This document shows, in pieces, positions 43,473 through 51,440 of a stretch of DNA of 64,000 nt. How positions within the stretch are numbered: the stretch's first letter is position 1; the number at the start of each line of letters is the position of its first letter. This DNA comes from DAOMFB01 sp963721385 (lineage in GTDB: Bacteria; Acidobacteriota; Thermoanaerobaculia; UBA5066), in NCBI GenBank assembly GCA_963721385.1, contig CAVRJB010000016.1, positions 1-64,000 of the forward strand, in the 5' to 3' direction. The translations under genes and the position numbers were made by a program. The notes under the pieces were generated by a model. It did not search any database and was not told the DNA's origin. It saw only the letters and a list, made by a program, of their open reading frames with translations.

Positions 43473-44359
43473 GTCTTCTCCGGGATTCGTTTCCGGAGCC
43501 ATTCCCTCCCGGCCCAGAGAATGATCGGCGTCAGGGCGAACCCCACCAGGACGTCGACGAGGTAGTGGTAGCGGCCGTAGACGGTCGCGAGCCAGAGGGG
43601 AATCGCGAAGAAGAGGAAGACGAGCGCGAGCTTTCGCGAACGCTTCGCGGCGAGGAGGACGACGGCGAAGGTGGCCATCGTGTGGCCCGACGGGAAGACG
43701 TCCCGCTTGTTGGTCTCGAGGCGGTCGAGCGCGGCGTCGATGGAGGCGGAGACCGCTCCGCGCGGAAGCGGCCCGGCGTGCTCGATCGTCGCGCGGGGCC
43801 CGAGCGCCGGGACGAGGAAGTAGCCCGCGTAGCTGACGTAGAAGACGAGGACGATCAGGAACGCATAGCGATGGAAGTCGGGCCCGGCTTCGCCCCTCGC
43901 CTTCCTGTCCTCGATCCAGATCAGGGCCGCGAGGACGAGGGGATGGAAGAAATAGAGCGCGTAGAAGAAAGTCAAAACGTCGGAGAGGAGGGGCGTCGCG
44001 AACTTCTCCAGCGCCCGCGTCGGGTCGGTCCCGGTCAGGAAGCGGTCGGCGGCGATCAGCCACGCGTCCCGGTCGACGGGGTTCACCGCGCGGACGAGGG
44101 GGCCGAGATTGTCGAAGATCAGCAGGATCGAGGCGAGGAGGTGGAAGTCGCCGGCGACGCGGACGAGAAGCGGCGGGTCCGGCCAGCGCGCGCGTACGAA
44201 CGAGGCCGCGACCGGGAGGAGTCCGGCGAGCGCGACGAAGGCCAGCTCCTTTCGGGACGAAAGGGCGCCAAAGCGGAGGAGCCCGGCCCCGACGAGGAGC
44301 GCGGAGAAGAGCATCGTCAGCTTTTCGACGGGCCGGAAGCGCACGGCGCGTTGTAACAC
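43469..44359 (-). CDS. PAP2-superfamily membrane phosphatase/phosphotransferase (AUR1/IPC-synthase-like)
   Basis: A 296-residue polytopic membrane protein with both PAP2 catalytic motifs: DVFPSGHTMATFAVV, and VYGRYHYLVDVLVGFAL (His and Asp). The upstream LVPALGPRATIEHAGPLP segment is typical of the PAP2_3 subgroup, which contains inositol-phosphorylceramide synthases. Hydrophobic helices include FLIVLVFYVSYAGYFLVPAL and LALVFLFFAIPLWLATVYG. Next to sphingolipid-type genes, a head-group transferase or lipid-phosphate phosphatase role is reasonable but inferred. The GTG at 44359 is chosen, with GTG 44344 as the alternative. It is divergent from the NfeD gene across only 18 bases, and tail-to-tail with the GNAT gene. 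Confidence 0.82.
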   Translation of the reverse strand: MLQRAVRFRPVEKLTMLFSALLVGAGLLRFGALSSRKELAFVALAGLLPVAASFVRARWPDPPLLVRVAGDFHLLASILLIFDNLGPLVRAVNPVDRDAWLIAADRFLTGTDPTRALEKFATPLLSDVLTFFYALYFFHPLVLAALIWIEDRKARGEAGPDFHRYAFLIVLVFYVSYAGYFLVPALGPRATIEHAGPLPRGAVSASIDAALDRLETNKRDVFPSGHTMATFAVVLLAAKRSRKLALVFLFFAIPLWLATVYGRYHYLVDVLVGFALTPIILWAGREWLRKRIPEKT

Positions 44360-44365
44360 GCGATC

Positions 44366-44373
44366 CCTATAAT
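44366..44373. promoter_or_regulatory. Overlapping divergent -10 elements between PAP2 and NfeD genes
   Basis: TATAAT (44368-44373, plus strand) ends four bases before GTG 44378 and seven before GTG 44381. On the minus strand TATAGG (44371-44366) ends six bases before GTG 44359. Only 18 bases separate the two start codons, so the two promoters must share sequence. Confidence 0.5.
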
Positions 44374-44377
44374 CGAC

Positions 44378-45715
44378 GTGGTGAGAGCCGCCTTTTCCTT
44401 CGCCCTCCTCCTCCCGATGACGGCAGCCGCGGCGCCGGCGGCGCCGCCGAAGGAGGCGGCCGGGGCGATCGTCGTCGCCGACCTGAACACCGAGATCCAC
44501 GCCGTCAGCGCCGACTTCGTCGTCCGGACGATCGAGGAGGCGGGCGCCGCGGGCGCGCCCCTCGTCATCCTCCGGATCAACACGCCCGGCGGGCGGCTCG
44601 ACTCGACGCGCCGGATCACGCAGGCGATCCTCGCCTCGCCGGTGCCGGTCGTCGGCTACGTCTGGCCCCCCGGAGCGCAGGCCGCATCGGCCGGCTTCTT
44701 CGTCCTGATGTCGTGCGACGTGGCGGCGATGGCCCCCGGCACGAACGCGGGGGCCGCCTCCCCGGTCGGCGGGCAGGGCGAGGACCTGCCGAAGACGATC
44801 GGGCGGAAGGTGACGGAGGACGCTTCGGCGCTTCTCCGCTCGCTCACCGCACCGCGCGGCCGGCCGACCGATCTCGCGGTGAAGACGATCACCGATGCGA
44901 CGTCCTATTCGGAAACCGAGAGCCGGGAGAAGAACCTCGTCGAGATCGTCGCTCGGGACCTCCCCGACCTCGTTTCCCAGCTGGACGGCCGGACGATCCG
45001 GCGCGTCGGCAGGCCGGACGAGGTGGTCCGGACGGCGGGCCTCGAGATCCGGACGAAGGAGATGACGGCGCTTCAGCGGGCGCTCGCGGTCGTGGCGACT
45101 CCCGCCGTGGCGGGCCTCCTGCTCCTGCTCGGGCTTCTCGGCCTCTACGCCGAGCTGCAGAACCCTGGCGCGGTCTTCCCGGGCGTCCTGGGAGGCATCT
45201 GCCTCTTGATGGCGCTCTTCGCCCTCGCCGTCCTGCCGGTCAACGCGGCCGGCGTCGGGCTGATCCTCCTCGGCGTCCTCTTCTTCGTCCTCGAGGTGAA
45301 GCTCGCGAGCCACGGCCTCTTCGCCCTCGGCGGCGGCGCGGCGATGATCGCGGGCTCGATCCTCCTTTTCTACCGGAGCGGCTATGCCCCTCGCGGCGAG
45401 CTCTGGTTCCTCATTGCCGCCGCGGCGACGACGGCCCTCGTCCTCGCCGCTCTCTCCTACAAAGCCATTTCGGTCCAGAACCTCCCCGACCGGACGGGCG
45501 CCGGGGTCCTGATCGGGAAGACCGTCCATGCCCGGACCGACATCGCCCCCGTCGGGATGGTCTTCGTCGACGGTGCCCTCTGGGAGGCCCGGTCCGACCA
45601 GCCGATCGCCGCGGGCGAGCCGGCCGAGATCGTCGCCGTCGAGGGGCTCACCGCCATCGTCAAACCGGGTCCGAAGGAGGCGACGCCCTCTTCCGCCCGG
45701 AAGGAGTCCAGATGA
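44378..45715 (+). CDS. NfeD-family membrane-bound serine protease (ClpP-like domain plus NfeD)
   Basis: A 445-residue long-form NfeD. After a short signal (FSFALLLPMTAAAAPA) comes a ClpP/SppA-like protease domain: LVILRINTPGGRLDSTRRI, then GAQAASAGFFVLMSCDVAAM with the catalytic Ser. A likely Lys partner lies in IGRKVTEDASALL. Four or five membrane helices follow (VAGLLLLLGLLGLYAELQ; VGLILLGVLFFVLEVKLA) and the C-terminal NfeD OB-fold has GMVFVDGALWEARS. In archaea such proteases cleave stomatin C-termini. The next gene is a stomatin homologue coupled by ATGA, the conserved pairing. GTG-GTG at the start follows TATAAT, suggesting leaderless translation. Confidence 0.92.
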   Translation: MVRAAFSFALLLPMTAAAAPAAPPKEAAGAIVVADLNTEIHAVSADFVVRTIEEAGAAGAPLVILRINTPGGRLDSTRRITQAILASPVPVVGYVWPPGAQAASAGFFVLMSCDVAAMAPGTNAGAASPVGGQGEDLPKTIGRKVTEDASALLRSLTAPRGRPTDLAVKTITDATSYSETESREKNLVEIVARDLPDLVSQLDGRTIRRVGRPDEVVRTAGLEIRTKEMTALQRALAVVATPAVAGLLLLLGLLGLYAELQNPGAVFPGVLGGICLLMALFALAVLPVNAAGVGLILLGVLFFVLEVKLASHGLFALGGGAAMIAGSILLFYRSGYAPRGELWFLIAAAATTALVLAALSYKAISVQNLPDRTGAGVLIGKTVHARTDIAPVGMVFVDGALWEARSDQPIAAGEPAEIVAVEGLTAIVKPGPKEATPSSARKESR

Positions 45716-46476
45716 ACCAGTTTCTCCCGGGACCCTTCTTCATCGCGATCGTCCTCGTCGTGATCGTCTTCATCTCGAAGTGGATCAACATCCTCAACGA
45801 GTACGAGCGGGCCGTCACCTTCTGGCTGGGGCGCCTCGCCATCACGCCGAAAGGCCCCGGCCTGACCTTCATCTTCTGGCCCTTCGAGCGGATGATCCGG
45901 GTTTCGCTCCGGACGGTGACCCTCGAGATTCCGCCGCAGGACGTCATCACCAGGGACAACGTCTCGGTGAAGGTGAATGCCGTCACCTACTTCCAGGTCG
46001 TCGATCCCTCGAAGGCGATCGTCCGGGTCGAGAACTACCTCTACGCCACCCAGCAGCTCGCACAGACGACGCTGCGCTCGATCCTCGGGCAGGCGACCCT
46101 CGACGAGCTCCTCTCCGACCGGGAGAAGCTCAACGAGAGGCTGCAGGTGATCCTCGACAAGGACACCGAGCCGTGGGGAATCAAGGTGACGAAGGTCGAG
46201 GTGAAGGCCGTCGACCTTCCGATCGAGATGCAGCGCGCCATGGCGAAACAGGCCGAGGCCGAGCGCGAGAAGAGGGCCAAGATCATCCACGCCTCCGGCG
46301 AGCTCGAGGCCTCGAAGCAGCTCTCCGAGGCGGCCGCGGTCTTCAGCCGGGAGCCAGGCACCCTCCAGCTCCGGTATCTCCAGACACTGACCGAGATCGC
46401 TTCGGAGAAGAACTCGACGATCATCTTCCCGCTCCCGATCGACCTGATCACGGCGTTCCTGAAGAAGAGCGGATGA
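45712..46476 (+). CDS. Stomatin/slipin (SPFH/band 7 domain protein)
   Basis: A 254-residue membrane-anchored scaffold. One N-terminal helix (PGPFFIAIVLVVIVFISKW) is followed by the SPFH domain: INILNEYERAVTFWLGRL, FIFWPFERMIRVSLRTVTLE, IPPQDVITRDNVSVKVNAVT and AQTTLRSILGQATLDELLSD. A helical C-terminal part (AEAEREKRAKIIHASGELEA) would form coiled coils for oligomerisation, and GTLQLRYLQTLTEIASEKNS matches slipins. It overlaps the NfeD protease by four bases and the SPOR gene by four bases. Confidence 0.95.
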   Translation: MNQFLPGPFFIAIVLVVIVFISKWINILNEYERAVTFWLGRLAITPKGPGLTFIFWPFERMIRVSLRTVTLEIPPQDVITRDNVSVKVNAVTYFQVVDPSKAIVRVENYLYATQQLAQTTLRSILGQATLDELLSDREKLNERLQVILDKDTEPWGIKVTKVEVKAVDLPIEMQRAMAKQAEAEREKRAKIIHASGELEASKQLSEAAAVFSREPGTLQLRYLQTLTEIASEKNSTIIFPLPIDLITAFLKKSG

Positions 46477-47114
46477 GCGAGTCGAAGGAGAAGGTCCACT
46501 ACCAGATCTCCGTCACGGGGCGGCAGGCGGCGGCGTTCTTCCTCGCGCTGCTCGTCGCCCTCGGCCTCTCGTTCTTCTTCGGGATGAAGACCGGCGCTGC
46601 GGCGAAGAGGGGGCCGGAGACGATCGCGGCCCTTTCGCAGGCGTCCGACCTGCCCGTCGCGGCCCTGAAGGCGGAGGAGAAGCGGGGAGGATCGAAGGCG
46701 GCGGAGGACGTGAAGCTCGGCTTCTCTCCCGAAAAGGCGGCCGAGCCGGGGACGTCCGAGCCGGCGAAGCCGACGCCCGCCCCGCCCCCGACGAAGCAGC
46801 CCGAGCCGACGGCGACGCCGGTCCCGAAGTCGGCGGCCGTCCCCGCGAAGGCGGCCACCCCTGCCAAGGCGGCCGGGAAGAAGGAGCCTCTCTGGGTCCA
46901 GGTCCTCTCGACGCAGAAGGCGAGCGCCGCGGACGACCTGACGAAGAAGCTGAAGGCGGACGGTTTTCCCGCCGACGTGACGCCCGTCCCCGGGAAGCCG
47001 GGCTGGTTCCGCGTCCGGGTCGGACCCTACCCGGACCGGGCGAAGGCCGAGAGCGCGGCCGCGAAGATCCAGAAGGTCGAGAAGACGAAGAACCGGCCCC
47101 TCGTCGTCCCATGA
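46473..47114 (+). CDS. SPOR-domain protein with one membrane anchor
   Basis: A 213-residue bitopic protein. A membrane helix lies at about residues 19-38 (AAAFFLALLVALGLSFFFG). A long Pro/Ala/Lys-rich linker (EPAKPTPAPPPTKQPEPTAT) spans about 65-140. The C-terminal SPOR domain reads PLWVQVLSTQKASAADDLTK and GWFRVRVGPYPDRAKAESAA. SPOR domains bind denuded septal peptidoglycan, so a cell-division role is likely. Its ATG overlaps the stomatin stop and its own stop overlaps the lipA ATG. Confidence 0.93.
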   Translation: MSESKEKVHYQISVTGRQAAAFFLALLVALGLSFFFGMKTGAAAKRGPETIAALSQASDLPVAALKAEEKRGGSKAAEDVKLGFSPEKAAEPGTSEPAKPTPAPPPTKQPEPTATPVPKSAAVPAKAATPAKAAGKKEPLWVQVLSTQKASAADDLTKKLKADGFPADVTPVPGKPGWFRVRVGPYPDRAKAESAAAKIQKVEKTKNRPLVVP

Positions 47115-47989
47115 CGAGGCCGCACCCCGTCCGCGGCGAGCCGGCGCTGCCGCCCTGGATCCGCGAGAAGAAGATCCGCCTCGAGGATCTGCACGAGATG
47201 AAGGCCCGGATGCGGCGCGGGCGCCTCTCGACGGTCTGCGAGGAGGCGCGCTGCCCGAACCGGACCGAGTGCTTCCAGCGCCGGACGGCGACGTTCCTCA
47301 TCGCGGGCGACGTCTGCACTCGCGCGTGCGGGTTCTGCCACATCTCCTCGGGACGGCCCGCGCCGCTCGATCCGGCGGAGCCGGCCGGGATCGTCAGGGC
47401 CGCTGGGGAGATGGGCCTGTCGCACGTCGTCGTCACGTCGGTCGACCGCGACGACCTCCCGGATGGCGGCTCGGCGCACTGGGCGGCGGTCGTCCGGGCG
47501 CTGAAGGAGGACAACGCGGCCCGGACGGTCGAGGCGCTGACGCCGGACTTCCTGGGACACGCCGAGCAGATCGACCGCGTCGCCGACGCGGGGCCGGACG
47601 TCTACAACCACAACGTGGAGACCGTGCCGCGCCTCTACCCGACGGTCCGCCCGAAGGCCGCCTTCGGCAGGTCGGTGGACCTCCTCGAACGGGTGAAGCA
47701 GCGCCACCCGGAAATGACGACGAAGTCGGGGCTGATGCTCGGGCTGGGAGAGACTGATCCGGAGGTGACCGAGGTTTTCCGCGCCCTGCGCGGTTCCGGC
47801 GTGGACGTCGTGACCGTCGGGCAGTACCTCCGCCCGTCGGCCTGGAACCTCCCCGTCGTGGAGTACGCGACGCCGGAGCGCTTCGACCGGCTGCGAGAGG
47901 CCGGAGAGGGCCTCGGCCTGCGACACGTCTTCTCCGGGCCCTTCGTCCGATCGAGCTACCGGGCGGAAGAGTTCCTGGAAGGGACGTAG
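47111..47989 (+). CDS. lipA: Lipoyl synthase
   Basis: A 292-residue radical SAM enzyme inserting two sulphurs into octanoyl groups on lipoyl domains. The auxiliary cluster motif C-x4-C-x5-C is in VCEEARCPNRTECFQ and the radical SAM C-x3-C-x2-C in GDVCTRACGFCHIS. The C-terminal R-S-S-Y motif is in GPFVRSSYRAEEF and ligates the auxiliary cluster. VYNHNVETVPRLYPTVRP is also typical. The ATG overlaps the SPOR stop (ATGA). No lipB is visible nearby. Confidence 0.97.
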   Translation: MTRPHPVRGEPALPPWIREKKIRLEDLHEMKARMRRGRLSTVCEEARCPNRTECFQRRTATFLIAGDVCTRACGFCHISSGRPAPLDPAEPAGIVRAAGEMGLSHVVVTSVDRDDLPDGGSAHWAAVVRALKEDNAARTVEALTPDFLGHAEQIDRVADAGPDVYNHNVETVPRLYPTVRPKAAFGRSVDLLERVKQRHPEMTTKSGLMLGLGETDPEVTEVFRALRGSGVDVVTVGQYLRPSAWNLPVVEYATPERFDRLREAGEGLGLRHVFSGPFVRSSYRAEEFLEGT

Positions 47990-48035
47990 GGGCCGACACG
48001 AAGCGCGTCGCCCGTTCGACGCGCCCAATCGCCGC

Positions 48036-49611
48036 ATGCTGCCACTCCTGCCGTCGAAGAAAACCTCCCGCGTCCTCTCGGCCTGCGCCTCCGGCCTCCT
48101 TCTCGCGCTCTGCTTTCCGAACCCCTCGATCCTGCCGCTCCTCCCCGTGGCTCTGATTCCGCTGATGGCGGCCATCGACGGCGCGTCGCCGCGCCTCGCG
48201 CTCCGGCTCGGCGGAGTCTTCGGCTTCGTCTTCTGGCTCGCGGCGATCCCGTGGATCGCCTTCACGGTCCACAGGTACGGCGGCGTGTCGTGGCCCGTGG
48301 CGATCCTCGCGCTCGTCATCGCCGCGGCTCTCTGCATGGTTCCGTTCGCGCTGATGGCGTGGGGGATCGCGCTCGTCGCGCCGCGGAGCGGAGCGGCGCT
48401 CGTCCTGACGTGGGGCGCCGCGTGGGTTTCTCAGGAGGGCTTCCGGACGTACGTCTGGGTCTTCGGGGGCTTTCCCTGGGCACTCCTCGGGAATCCGCTG
48501 GCCGAGGTTCCGGCCCTGATCCAGAGCGCGGCCTGGGGAGGCGTCATGCTGACGTCCTTTCTCGTCGCCTCGCTGAACGCCGCGCTCTTCGTCGCCCTGA
48601 CGCATGAGGAGCGAAACGTGCGGCTCGGCTGGCTCGCGGCGGCGTTGGCGGCGGCGCTCGTCGTTGCGGTCGCAGGATCCCGCCAGCTCGCAGGTTCTCC
48701 CCCCGGCGAGGAGGGTCCGGCGCGGCTCCGGGTCGGCGTCGTCCAGCCGAACGTGACGCAGGAGAGCCGGTGGGAGGGCGGTGCCGCGTCGATCTTCTCC
48801 GACCTCGTCGCCCAGACGCGGATTCTGGCTTCGCAGGAGCGCCTCGACGTCGTCCTCTGGCCGGAGAGCGCGTCTCCGTCGGACTGGCCGTGGGACGCCG
48901 GGTACCGGCAGGCGGTCGTGGCGCTGTGCGGCGAGCTCGACACGTCGATCCTTCTCAACACGATCTGGTCCGACGCGCCGGGGGTTCGCGGCGCGCCCAT
49001 CTACAACGCCGCGCTCCTCGTGACGAAGTCCGGGGCGGTGCTTCCCCCGTACCTGAAGCAGCAACTCGTTCCGTTCGGCGAGTACGTTCCGCTCGGCTCG
49101 CTCCTCCGGTTCATCGGCCCCATCAGCCGCGCCGTGCCCGGGGCCTTCACGCCGGGGGAGGAAGGGACGCTCCTCCGGGTCGGGGAGCACCGCCTCGGCG
49201 GGGCGATCTGTTACGAGGTCGTCTATCCGTGGCTGCTCCGGGCGCACGCTCGTCACGGAGCCGACGTTCTCTTCACGCTGACGAACGACTCGTGGTACGG
49301 GGCGATGGGGGCCCGGCGCCAGCACTGGCAGGCCGCCGTGGTCCGCGCGGTCGAGACGGGCCGGCCGCTCGTGAGGGCCGCGGTGACCGGCATCAGCGGC
49401 GCGGTCGACGGGCACGGCCGCGTCCTCGTGGAGATCGGCCCGGACCGGAAAGGCGCGTTCGCGGTGCCGCTTCCTCCCGCCGTCGAGCCGCCGCTCGGCG
49501 CTGGCTCTCGGGGACGCCGTTCTCTGGGTTTGCGCCGCAGGCCTCCTCGCCGCTATCCTCCGGCCTCGGGTTTTCCCGCCCCGGAAGCCCGCGGCGGCCC
49601 CTCGGGCGTAG
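48036..49611 (+). CDS. lnt: Apolipoprotein N-acyltransferase, one late frameshift
   Basis: An inner-membrane enzyme of about 525 residues that adds the third acyl chain to lipoproteins. N-terminal helices (LALCFPNPSILPLLPVALIP onward) precede a CN-hydrolase domain with the full triad. Glu is in VLWPESASPSDWPW (about 277), Lys in YLKQQLVPFGEYVPLGSLL (about 340) and Cys in GGAICYEVVYPWLL (about 391). The frame changes near 49505, and the last membrane helix (LGDAVLWVCAAGLLAAILRP) is in another frame, ending at TAG 49609-49611. The presence of Lnt supports a Gram-negative envelope. Confidence 0.92.
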
Positions 49612-49641
49612 AACGCTCCGGCCGCCGGGAGAGTGACGCCC

Positions 49642-50803
49642 ATGACTCCGAGCAATGAAGAACGTGTCGAGCGGCTGCTCGGGCTCGCGACCACGGTGCG
49701 CACGCTCCGGGGCTATCTTTGACCTCGCCCGCGCGGCCCGCGAGAAGACCGAGCTCGAGAAGAAGAGCGGCGACCCGGCGTTCTGGAACGACAACGTCAC
49801 GGCGCAGGAGACGCTGAAGAAGCTGAAGCGCGCCGAGACCGTTCTCGCCGACGACCGGACACTCCGGGAAAAGCAGGAGGAGCTCGAGATTCTCGCCGAG
49901 TTCCTGAGGTCGGGGGAGCCCGTCGAGAAGGACGTCGACCAGGCCCTCGCCGCGATCGGCGCCTTCGCCCGTGAGAAGGAGCTGACCTTCAAGCTGACCG
50001 ACGTCGAGGACACGATGCCGGCGATCCTCGAGATTCACGCGGGGCAGGGAGGCACCGAGGCGCAGGACTGGGCCGAGATGCTCCTCCGGATGTACGAGCG
50101 GTACGGCGAACGGAAGGATTACAAGACCGACATTCTCGAAGTCTCGAACGCCGACGACGCCGGGATCAAGACGGCGACCCTCCGCTTCGAGGGGGAGTAC
50201 GCGTACGGGCACCTCAAGTCGGAGCACGGCGTCCACCGGCTCGTCCGGATCTCGCCTTTCGACGCGGCGGCCCGGCGCCACACCTCCTTCGCGTCGGTCC
50301 ACGTTTCGCCGGAGATCGACGACTCGATCGAGGTCGAGGTCAATGACAAGGACCTGAAGGTCGACACCTTCCGCGCGGGCGGGAAGGGCGGCCAGCACGT
50401 GAACAAGACCGAGTCGGCCATCCGGATCACGCACCTCCCGACCGGAATCGTCGTTCAGTGCCAGAACGAGCGGTCGCAGCACAAGAACCGGGACTTCGCG
50501 ATGAAAGTCCTCCGCTCGCGCCTCTACCAGAAGGCGGTCGAGGAACGGCGGGCGAAAGACAACGCCCGCGCCGGCGCGAAGATGGAGATCGGTTTCGGCT
50601 CGCAGATCCGGTCGTACGTCCTCGCCCCGTACCGGCTCGTGAAGGACCACCGGACCGGCTTCGAGATGGGGGACGTCGACCGCGTCCTCGACGGCGATCT
50701 CGACGGCTACGTGGAGGCCTATCTGCAGAGCTTCTCCAAGCACGGGGACAAGGTCCGGACGCGGCAGGGGGCCGCGACCCTTCCCGGCGAGGAGGAGGCG
50801 TGA
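49642..50803 (+). CDS. prfB: Peptide chain release factor 2, with +1 programmed frameshift
   Basis: RF2 of 386 residues, read through a recoding event. The zero frame from ATG 49642 gives 26 residues ending TLRGYL, then an in-frame TGA (49720-49722). After a +1 slip at CTT the frame continues DLARAAREKTELEKKSG and FWND. The tripeptide anticodon SPF lies in HRLVRISPFDAAARRHTS, and the catalytic GGQ in AGGKGGQHVNKTESAIRI. The frameshift autoregulates RF2 level, because low RF2 stalls the ribosome at TGA and favours slippage. The stop overlaps the following Nudix gene (GTGA). Confidence 0.96.
49707..49723 (+). promoter_or_regulatory. prfB +1 programmed ribosomal frameshift site
   Basis: CTCCGGGGCTATCTTTGAC has the standard RF2 recoding elements: an internal Shine-Dalgarno-like G-run, TAT CTT as slippery codon, and TGA followed by C. 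The downstream RF2 sequence lies exactly in the +1 frame. Confidence 0.93.
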
Positions 50804-51417
50804 GCGGCGAGCCGGCCGAGGGTCGGGCCGGCTGGATGGAGGAGATCCGGACGAAGCTCGACCGCCCCTGGCCCGAGCGTCCGTGGCATCTGGAGCGGGT
50901 CGGCGACGGCCCGTTCCGCCCGGCGGCGATCCTGATCCCGCTCTACGTGCGCGACAAGGGACTCTGGACTCTCTTCACGAAGCGGACCGAGACGGTCGAG
51001 CACCACAAGGGGCAGATCTCGTTCCCGGGCGGCAGCCAGCACGCCGAAGACGGAAACCTCTGGGTCACGGCGATCCGGGAGACCGAGGAGGAGATCGGAA
51101 TTCCGCGGGAGGGGATCCGGCTTCTCGGCGCTCTCCCGAAGATGCTCACGGTGACCGACTTCGAAGTGTGGCCCTTCGTCGGCGCGATCCCATTCCCGGT
51201 CGAGTTCCGTCCGGAGGCTGGCGAGGTGGAGGAGATCATCGAGATCCCCCTCTCCTATCTGCTCGACCCGATGGTCGTCGAAGAGGTCATGCTGAAGTGG
51301 AAAGGGCGGGACGTGAAGACTCTCGTCTATCACTATCGCGGGCATGCCATCTGGGGCGCGACGGCGCGCATCCTCGCCGACTTCCTCGAGGCGCTGCAGG
51401 GCCCGCCGCAGGCCTGA
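50800..51417 (+). CDS. Nudix hydrolase, coenzyme A pyrophosphatase type (NudL-like)
   Basis: A 205-residue Nudix protein. The CoA-pyrophosphatase signature appears as LFTKRTETVEHHKGQISFPG, leading into GGSQHAEDGNLWVTAIRETE and EEIGIPREGIRLLG. This UPF0035-type motif (H-K-G-Q-I-S-F-P-G-G) separates CoA hydrolases from other Nudix enzymes. A C-terminal YHYRGHAIWGATARIL is also typical. It would cleave CoA to phosphopantetheine and 3',5'-ADP. The GTG overlaps the prfB stop by four bases. A GC hairpin follows its stop. Confidence 0.92.
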   Translation: MSGEPAEGRAGWMEEIRTKLDRPWPERPWHLERVGDGPFRPAAILIPLYVRDKGLWTLFTKRTETVEHHKGQISFPGGSQHAEDGNLWVTAIRETEEEIGIPREGIRLLGALPKMLTVTDFEVWPFVGAIPFPVEFRPEAGEVEEIIEIPLSYLLDPMVVEEVMLKWKGRDVKTLVYHYRGHAIWGATARILADFLEALQGPPQA

Positions 51418-51420
51418 GAG

Positions 51421-51440
51421 CCCCGCGCCTCAGCGCGGGG
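51421..51440. terminator. GC-rich hairpin between convergent genes
   Basis: CCCCGCGC / GCGCGGGG with loop CTCA lies just after the CoA Nudix stop and includes the stop codon of the convergent TPR gene. There is no T-run, so it may be only a weak bidirectional terminator. Confidence 0.4.

Noticed and set aside
49720..49722. The in-frame TGA early in prfB as another assembly frameshift
   Set aside because: It lies in a canonical RF2 recoding context, so it is regulatory.
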